From Craspedostauros australis (lineage: Eukaryota; Bacillariophyta; Bacillariophyceae; Mastogloiales; Achnanthaceae): DNA of 64,000 bases. Each line of letters starts with the position of its first letter. The first letter of the stretch is position 1. Of the stretch, positions 57,236 through 64,000 are shown piece after piece. The stretch lies in contig JAMXDE010000007.1 in NCBI GenBank assembly GCA_026770025.1, forward strand, positions 744,001-808,000, written 5' to 3'. The translations under genes and the position numbers were made by a program. The notes beneath the pieces are model-generated. The model was not told where the DNA came from. It did no database searches and worked only from the letters and a program-made list of their open reading frames with translations.

Positions 57236-58234
57236 TTACTCGCCTCCAGCCATCTTGGCGACCTCGGCAGCAAAGTCATCCTCCTTCTTCTCGATACCCT
57301 CGCCGACGGCGATGCGCGTGAAGCCGATCATCTTGGCATCGTTCTGCTTCAGCAGATCACCCACGGTCTTGTCACCATCCTTCACGTACGTCTGGCTCAC
57401 GAGGCAAATCTCCTCGAGGTACTTGCGGATGCGGCCCTCGACCATCTTCTCCACGATGGTTGCTGGCTTGCCGGACTCCAGGGCCTGCTCGCTGAGGATG
57501 CGCTTCTCGTTCTCAAGCACGTCCTGCGGGACATCTTCTGGCACGGCGAATGGTGGGTTCATGGCGGCGACGTGCATGGCGATGTCCGTGCACAGCTGCG
57601 AGTTGCCGCCCTCGGTCTCGACCAGAACGCCGATGCGATTCATGTGCACGTAGGTGCCGACGGTAGTGTCGGTTCCACCGCGAGACGCCATGCGACGGAC
57701 CTGGATGTTCTCGCCGATCTTGGCCACGAGGGCCTGTCGGCTCTCCTCCACGGATCCACCTTCGACGCTCTGTTCCAGGAGACTCTCGAGGCTGTCGTCC
57801 TCGGCGGCTAGTGCGGCACCGGCAACGGCGTCGCAGAAGCCGAGGAAGCTGCTGTCTTTGCCGACGAAGTCGGTCTCGCAGTTGACCTCGACCATGACGG
57901 CCTTGCCGTCCTTGTCGGCGACAGCAATGCGGCCCTCAGCGGCAACACGGCTCGCCTTCTTGTCGGCTTTGGCGAGTCCCTTCTTTCGAAGGAATTCGGC
58001 GGCAGCGTCCTGGTCACCGTCGTTCTCCTGAAGAGCCTTCTTGCAGTCCATCATGCCTGCGCCGGTGGCATCGCGGAGCTGCTTGATGGTGGCGGGTGTC
58101 ACGGCGCCGAAGAGCTGCGTGTTGGACACGGAAACGCTGGACGAGCGGGCGACGAAGGCCGACGATGGCTGCTGCTGGACGAAGGCGGCGACCGAGGTGG
58201 CGCAGATGAGGGCGGTGGCGATGGAGAGCTTCAT
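57236..58234 (-). CDS. Translation elongation factor Ts, plastid
   Basis: 332 residues from the ATG at 58234. The start is a textbook bipartite plastid signal: signal peptide MKLSIATALICATSVAAF, with the cut before Phe, then a Ser-rich transit part with a second SAF. The UBA-like domain (ATIKQLRDATGAGMMDCKKAL, 48-68) and the EF-Ts signature with TDFV at 121-124 follow. It recharges EF-Tu with GTP during plastid protein synthesis. Two dimerisation-type repeats follow (about 120-310). No intron. It is divergent with a second plastid-type gene across about 680 bp. Confidence 0.95.
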   Translation of the reverse strand: MKLSIATALICATSVAAFVQQQPSSAFVARSSSVSVSNTQLFGAVTPATIKQLRDATGAGMMDCKKALQENDGDQDAAAEFLRKKGLAKADKKASRVAAEGRIAVADKDGKAVMVEVNCETDFVGKDSSFLGFCDAVAGAALAAEDDSLESLLEQSVEGGSVEESRQALVAKIGENIQVRRMASRGGTDTTVGTYVHMNRIGVLVETEGGNSQLCTDIAMHVAAMNPPFAVPEDVPQDVLENEKRILSEQALESGKPATIVEKMVEGRIRKYLEEICLVSQTYVKDGDKTVGDLLKQNDAKMIGFTRIAVGEGIEKKEDDFAAEVAKMAGGE

Positions 58235-58911
58235 GGTGAAAGTTGAAGGACTTTGTTGGAATGGATTAGCTGGATGTGTGTTGTGATGTGAAGGCAAGTT
58301 ACGATCCCTTCGTAGTTGGGCTGAGGTGATGCAGATGCGACGCAGAAGGAGGTCTCAACGACAGCATCATCATCGACCACAACCACAACAACAGCAACAT
58401 CAGCAACGTTGACACCAAATCCAGGCGCAACACCTTTCACTTTTCGTGGGTGTTGGGCGGTTTGGGTGGTTGCGGAAAGGATTCGTTGCAAAACCGCACA
58501 GATTCAAACCGTGAATTTGTTCCACGATGCAGTGCGGTGACCATTCTCCACGGTTCGAGCCACACGACTACGAAGTGCGTCAGTCGTTGGAAGCGGGTCG
58601 ACTCAGCGGACCCATCAACTGTTCGGAACTCCAGAATCCAGTATCTTTGTGTTCCTTCAGATCCATCGACGGATGATGTTGGTGGTGTCAGGCCAAACCA
58701 ACCACAACGATGCACAGCACGCAACAGAGAAGAAGCACAAGCAGCAGATCAGCGCAGCAGATCAGCACAGCAGGACGGCACAGAAACGGATGGAGGACGA
58801 CCAACAACATTCTTGCGCACAATACGAGTAAGCAACTCAAGTAAACCATCCATCCATCCATCGATACATCCATCGATACATCCGACGCACCAACCCACCA
58901 ACACGACGAAC
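58235..58911. other. Divergent promoter, EF-Ts and small plastid-type gene
   Basis: About 680 bp. Contains one TACGAGTA at 58823-58830, the only intergenic copy found upstream of a gene start rather than in a 3' flank, and CATC repeats just before the right-hand gene. No gene seen. Confidence 0.45.
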
Positions 58912-59355
58912 ATGATGATGAGAGTGATCTACGCATTTGTTGCACTGGCATGGGGCTCGGGACTGGTCGGAGCCTTCCAACCTCGCCCAACCCCTATCAC
59001 TCCCACCAGCGCCGGGCTCCGTGATGGGCAGATCCATCCACACAAGCAAGGACTATTTGTGGGTGCCGGAGTATTCCACGATGCCAACTTCGGCAACGAC
59101 CAGAATGGACCATTCAACGGCGGTGGCGCATCCAACCCTTGGCAAGCACGGCCATCGGATGACATGGACGACGGCACCGACGAATCCAAAGCCAAGGCAA
59201 ACCGATTCAGCAAGTTCGCTCCCAGCACCAACCTCGGAGCAGACGACTTTCGCAAGCAACTCAAGGAGAACATGAAGGCTGACTTGGAGCGCAGACGCCG
59301 GCAGGATCCAAACAGAGGCAATCAACCTGCCAGGTCCTACCTTGATTCCTTGTAG
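58912..59355 (+). CDS. Small plastid-type protein, unknown
   Basis: 147 residues; three consecutive ATGs at 58912, 58915 and 58918 make the exact start uncertain by two residues. The N-terminus is a signal peptide ending VGAF-QPRP, an ASAFAP-like plastid motif. The mature part is hydrophilic with FSKFAPSTNLGADDFRKQL, a basic helix (ENMKADLERRRRQ) and a C-terminal PARSYLDSL. I do not recognise the family. The highly polar, compact C-terminus suggests a soluble stromal or peptide-like factor. Confidence 0.65.
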   Translation: MMMRVIYAFVALAWGSGLVGAFQPRPTPITPTSAGLRDGQIHPHKQGLFVGAGVFHDANFGNDQNGPFNGGGASNPWQARPSDDMDDGTDESKAKANRFSKFAPSTNLGADDFRKQLKENMKADLERRRRQDPNRGNQPARSYLDSL

Positions 59356-59617
59356 GATAGACAATGCACACTGGTGCGACCAGAGCACCGCTTTTGATTC
59401 CACAATAAATCAATTCACAGAGCCAACAAACGTCGCGTAGCATCCGCGCTGGCACTGGCACTGGTATCCAATGATACAAAAGTAGTATTGGTTTACATGC
59501 TGTGCCTTTCGACTCACTGTTTGCGGTTTGCCCATGATCTCATTTTAATATGGAGCATTCCGCGATAGAGGACAGTTCTCCCTACGTACCAGAGAGTAGC
59601 CGTAATGTGAAGATAAA
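59356..59617. other. Convergent 3' gap
   Basis: A 262-bp gap between two converging genes; AT-rich, no gene seen. Confidence 0.5.
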
Positions 59618-61376
59618 TCAAATCGAATCGGTCGCAGCCATCCTTCGCTGTATCATTGCTTTCAATGATACCTTCAATTTCCTGTCGCCGAACACATAGT
59701 CAACTGCCGACAGCTCCAGATTCGCCAGATCATTGAGTGACAGATCCCAACCCTTGGATAAGAGCAGCCGTTCCTTCGTTGCGTTAGTCTCAAAGATGCC
59801 TTCAGGCGATCCAGAAGGAGCGTGTTCGCAGTGCGGGTAGTGATCGACGATGAAGAAGCGAAAATGTGCACATGTGTTGGGTATCAGAAACATGGCAGAA
59901 CAATCACATCTTTGAGCATCGCAGAGAAGGTGATGCCCACACGATATGCACCCTATCGCTATTGTCGTACCTGGGTCGTCCGTACCGATGCAGATGGGAT
60001 GCCCCACGTTCAACCAACATCGCAGCTGCGGATGCTGTCGAATGCCTTCCAGCAAACTTCCAGACTTGTGCTTGGCGAGTTCCAACGTCATCACGTTGCT
60101 TGTGGGACAGCATTCAACAGGAATGGCAGAACGCAGCAAGACGTCCTGGAACGCCTTTGGTAGCAACATCGCGTGACCTAGCCGATCGGGCCTGAATTCC
60201 AGGATGTTGCCGAGCTCGTCGATGGTCTCGGGAGTGTCACAGGCGATTTCAGCTTCCAATACCAGAGAGCAGAGAATAGAGTGAAGATTCGGACGCAGTT
60301 GAGTGGTCGATTTGGTTGGAACACGATGAATGGCTGAGTCAGTGAATGGGTGGATGAAGGCGCGGAGAAACAAACAACAGTGACATCGGTGCACTCACAG
60401 AAATCATGGATAATCTCCGTCCACTGTTGCGCACGCTCCGCTTCACAAGTAGTGCCACAGGCTGTACCCGTACTCACCGCAATGAATGGACACCTTCAAA
60501 CCACCATCACGCGCCCTCTGAAAGCACTCCCTGAAATCCGCGAAGTCATTCTGAAAAATGATGTTTTGGGAAACAGCGTAGGTCGTTGAGCGATCAAAGG
60601 TGAGCTCCGTGTACTCGCACGCGTGCGAAGCCATCAATCAATCCAGGTACTTCGTGACGCCCAGGCTCGTGTCAATCTCTGCATCATAGTCATCTGTTTC
60701 ACACACTGCATAAAGAACCCACCTTGGTTGGATTCCCACCAAGGTCCACCCCAACAACGTGAGGATTGGATTCCTTGAGCTGCAACGCAACGTTGACATT
60801 CTCCATGCCTGCTTCCACAGATTTGGATCGGTCAATGGAGACGATGAAATTGCACCTCATTGGAAGTCGCACTGCGTTGCCAATGTTATTGCCGTTGTCG
60901 TCAACCGATGCCGTCTGCTGCGCTTCATATCGCTCCATCTCCTCCCGCTCGAATTCCTCCAATACATCCAATATCGTTTGACAGTACCCCCGTTTATCAC
61001 AGATAATCGCATCCGCACTCCCAAATTGCTTCGGCGTCGACCGCAACTCCAAGTACGCCACGCCGTGCTGGGCAAAGTCATGCAACGCTTCTCGCGTGAT
61101 GCGCTGCAGCGAGGCGATGTCATTGACACACTTGGGAATCTCGCCAAACATGGCGAAGCAATCCTGCAAGGAACGTGGTTGGACGTTGTACATGCCATGA
61201 TCCGTCGTTGCCTTTGTCTGTTTCGCAAAGTAGGCCTCATTCATCTCGACGTTGCGTTCTTTGGCCAACTCGAACAAGGTGGATTCTCGGATGCATCCAT
61301 TCAGATGTGCGTGCAGCTCGATCTTGGGCAGACGACGCACGGCGTCATTCATCTTGTCGTTGTCGCCTTCTTTCAT
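59618..61376 (-). CDS. ADAL: Adenosine-deaminase-like protein (ADAL/MAPDA type)
   Basis: Four exons: 61376-60723, 60550-60478, 60252-59971 and 59799-59618; introns of 172, 225 and 171 bp. Phases agree and give 396 residues. Zinc and catalytic residues of the deaminase barrel are present: H22-x-H24 (ELHAHLNG), H241 and E244 (SIHCAE), the DRLGH motif around 265-269, and GTDDPG at 333-337. The last intron is needed to join GTDDP to GIFETN, as in the family. The HCAE reading depends on the second splice; most relatives have HCGE or HAGE. The ADAL branch removes amino or methylamino groups from (N6-methyl-)AMP-type substrates; true adenosine deamination is less likely. It lies 4 kb from adenosine kinase on the same strand. 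Confidence 0.85.
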
Positions 61377-62088
61377 CGTGGCATGGCTGTTCGACAATAG
61401 CACCAAGTAATGCGGTTGCGTCGAGATGAGTTGAGTTGAGTTGGGTCGAGCAGAATCGATTGAGTGAATGATGGCCGAGTTGTGAGTTGAATTGTACGAC
61501 TACGACCTATGGCAGTGATGCATGAGTGTGTGTGGTAGGTCGTATGGTGCCCGTATTGGCATCCCGGCCACACAAGTGCGAGCCATGTGCCATGCAATAG
61601 GTCACGCTATTCCATGCTCCAACAAATGGTGGTGGTTGGTCGTGTTGGAGATGCAGAGAGATCTCGATTTCGTCCATTCGCCGGAGGGAGAAGCGACGAG
61701 TCGGATGGGTCGTAGATTCTCACTTTTTCTGTGTTCTCTTCTGTCGTGTTGGCATCTCTCTCTCTGGTTACGCACAGACATCAGGCTGCGTCAACACCAC
61801 CGCCATCACCAACAGGCACCACCCACAAAAGAAGATCCAATCTCTGCTGAACACATCACTGACGGTCACCACATCTCCAGATTTGCTGCACTCTATTGGC
61901 CCGAGCAGAGTACTAATAGAATTCTGTTCCCATCTGCACCTTGCCATACTCACAATTCCACATCACTCAACCCCATCCACACGGACATCCTCCAAGCTGA
62001 ACTCTCCACAGAAGAGTGAGTACGACTTCTGATCAATCCAACGCCTTGTTAGGACAGAATGACGATATCATCACGCAGGCAAACCGCG
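61377..62088. other. Divergent promoter, ADAL and plastid-type gene
   Basis: About 710 bp between two outward genes; contains repeated GTTGAGTT/GTGAGTTG around 61430-61490. No gene is supported. Confidence 0.45.
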
Positions 62089-62859
62089 ATGCGGATCACT
62101 ATCGCAGCGCTGTTAGCCTCAGCCTGCGCTTGCTTTCAGCCATCCTTCCCATGGAATCGTCCAGCGCAGAGAGCGTCTCCGACATCCATCTTCGTGACCG
62201 AGAATGGCAACCAAGGTCCAGCGATGCCGGGCGCTTCGACCGACATGAAACCGCTGTACGATGGCACCAACTACACCTTCCCCGACACCACCGATCCAGC
62301 TGGCATCGCCGAGCTCCTCGAAGTCTCCTTCGTCAACGCCTGCATGCAGCTGCGCACGGGGTACGTCGACGTCCTCAAGCTCTTCATCGTGGCCGCCATC
62401 AGCGGATACGAATTTGGATTTTCCATTGCCACAATCGAAGAAGCCTTGGAGGCGTGCCCCAAGCAGACGGCAGGCCGCCCATTGATGGCTGAGGAAATTA
62501 CCTTGCGCCAGGATTGGTTGTGCGTCGTCTACTACCTGCTCTCACAGATGAACCATCCCACGAAGTTCGGAGGCGACGTCGACATCGTGCCAGACTCCAT
62601 TCCAAAGGTGTACGGCACTGTCGTTGAGCGCCTCGTCAAGAGTTATGCGGCGGGGCATGGTGGTGACGGAGTCACGGTGGAATCGTTGGCAGCAGATGGT
62701 CCGTCCGATCTTTCACCGTTGGATCAGGCGGTGCGACTGCAAACCATCCGAACGGCCAAGCTCACCTTGCAGGTGCTGCAAGAAACGGAGGATGCGAGGC
62801 CAGGCGGGACAACACCTCCATCGCAACCGCCAACACCACCGATCGAAGGGGCGTTTTAG
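62089..62859 (+). CDS. Plastid-type protein of unknown function
   Basis: 256 residues from the ATG at 62089; an earlier in-frame ATG at 62059 would add ten polar residues before the signal peptide, so I prefer the later one. N-terminus MRITIAALLASACACF-QPSFP fits a plastid bipartite signal. The mature part is mostly helical: DPAGIAELLEVSFVNACMQLRTGYVDVLKLFIVAAISGYEF (about 70-115), a hydrophilic middle with a conserved-looking DWLCVVYYLLSQM, and a Pro/Thr-rich tail. No cofactor or catalytic motif seen. Family not recognised. Confidence 0.75.
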   Translation: MRITIAALLASACACFQPSFPWNRPAQRASPTSIFVTENGNQGPAMPGASTDMKPLYDGTNYTFPDTTDPAGIAELLEVSFVNACMQLRTGYVDVLKLFIVAAISGYEFGFSIATIEEALEACPKQTAGRPLMAEEITLRQDWLCVVYYLLSQMNHPTKFGGDVDIVPDSIPKVYGTVVERLVKSYAAGHGGDGVTVESLAADGPSDLSPLDQAVRLQTIRTAKLTLQVLQETEDARPGGTTPPSQPPTPPIEGAF

Positions 62860-64000
62860 AAGATGCATGTCATATGCACTACGAGTACGAGTATGAGAGA
62901 AGATTGCCGGAACGATACCTGCACAGGGAAAGCACATGCGTGCATACCAAGACGCTACAATTGAATAATATCCTCCGATGAGGACTATCACCGGGATTGC
63001 TACGTTATCGCGGGAGTCAATGCCCGCTCTACTCGCAGAGTATGGTATTATACATCAGATTGTCATTTCGGAAGCAGCTGCGACAGGCAACATGCCGACC
63101 ACAGCATTGTAATGGTTGATGATCAGTTGATCAGGTATGGATCCACCTTGTACCATACTGGGATAGAGCATCGCGGAGTGCACCAAACTGACTCTCCAGG
63201 CTACATCTCCAAGTTTATCACCGGTCTACTCGTACAAACAAGATACGACGAAACACCAATCTAGCATACAGTACTTTACCATGGATAGCATTCGAGGGAT
63301 TGGCGTCATCAATGGCATTTTGTACGACTACTCTACAGCGCCTCTGATTCCTTGGGATCACACCAGTCCTCTTCTGCAGACTATCGTGCTCTATCGGTCG
63401 AGTTGCAGATTTCTTACATAGGTCGTGCCGTACAAATAGCCTACGGATACGGATACTTCACGAACAGAGTGCCGTATTACTCCATGAGGCGATCATGCAT
63501 CTCCGCCCAGCCAGTCCACATGAATCTCAATTCCGAATTTGGCAAGCTTCCCACTTTGTTCTGTTCTGTGCTCCGTACTCTGTCTGGCCCATTGCATTCC
63601 GTTCCAGCAATGATGGGTCAGCGCATCTTTTGCGCTTTGCTCTTCGCACATACCAATAGCGAGTCATGATGCAGTAGTTTGTCTCCGACACGGCAGTGAC
63701 GTTGACAACGGAAATCTCTTTCGTGGTTAAGTGACGTCAACGCTGTCAGGCATTCCACTTATCGACACTGGAGGCGACGCACGACATCTCACCCAACGTC
63801 ACGCCACATCACCTCACAGAACACAAACAAACAAACACATGACCACGACCACACCAAACGGGAGCCGAACCTCTGCCACCATCTTCCTTCTGTCGCCCTG
63901 CCATTTTCATTTCGGAATTGTTCTGCGAATGTATTCCATCTTCCGATCCTCCGTCTCACCCCAATTCATGCATCGCATTGGAGTTCATTGCGCATTGCGG
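62860..64000. other. Right-hand end, 3' flank and unassigned sequence
   Basis: Contains overlapping TACGAGTA copies at 62880-62893, TACTCGTA at 63227-63234, GTATGGTA near 63040 and TACCATAC near 63153. A perfect TGACGTCA lies at 63732-63739 and could belong to the promoter of a gene beyond the edge. No gene is supported inside. Confidence 0.45.
63732..63739. promoter_or_regulatory. CRE-type palindrome TGACGTCA
   Basis: A perfect palindrome close to the right edge, outside any gene. The only other intergenic copy noted is in the PEX12/AKR-like promoter. Confidence 0.25.

Overview
The window looks like nuclear DNA from a photosynthetic stramenopile, most probably a diatom. Three things point there: several proteins start with a signal peptide followed by an ASAFAP-like Phe (EF-Ts, a DUF4079 protein, an inositol-monophosphatase-like protein and two unknown proteins); genes are compact with zero to three short GT-AG introns; and the Ty1/copia element has the Gag zinc-finger style I associate with diatom CoDi elements. 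No rRNA, tRNA or CRISPR array was seen.

Layout. 1-5997 (minus) is one uninterrupted Ty1/copia Gag-protease-integrase-RT frame that runs off the left edge. From 7.2 to 41.4 kb there is an almost strictly alternating series of divergent and convergent single-copy genes: PEX12, a secretory aldo-keto-reductase-like protein, cytosolic prolyl-tRNA synthetase, a large STAND-type ATPase, proteasome receptor RPN13, a leucine-rich-repeat protein, a plastid DUF4079 protein, a small one-TM protein with a tiny first exon, a TBC Rab-GAP, an IMPase-like phosphatase, a mitochondrial carrier, an AIM24-like protein, a large disordered RVxF/coiled-coil protein and a Nudix protein. From 42.2 to 46.6 kb there is a gene-poor block holding diverged repeats and two different tandem arrays that both have a 48-bp period. 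From 46.6 kb rightwards come a P2-type cation ATPase, a complete piggyBac transposon with terminal repeats, adenosine kinase, plastid EF-Ts, a small plastid-type protein, an ADAL-type deaminase and another plastid-type protein.

Functions are mostly housekeeping. Adenosine kinase and the ADAL-type deaminase both act on adenine nucleosides/nucleotides and lie 4 kb apart. The plastid-targeted set covers translation (EF-Ts), a thylakoid-type membrane protein (DUF4079) and unknown small proteins. I see no multi-gene operon-like system. The most unusual items are the 48-bp satellite with a higher-order repeat, the piggyBac element whose flanking duplication appears not to be TTAA, the aldo-keto reductase lacking its catalytic Tyr and carrying an extra C-terminal beta-type domain, a membrane-like insert in the copia polyprotein, and an 8-mer (TACGAGTA) concentrated in 3' flanks.
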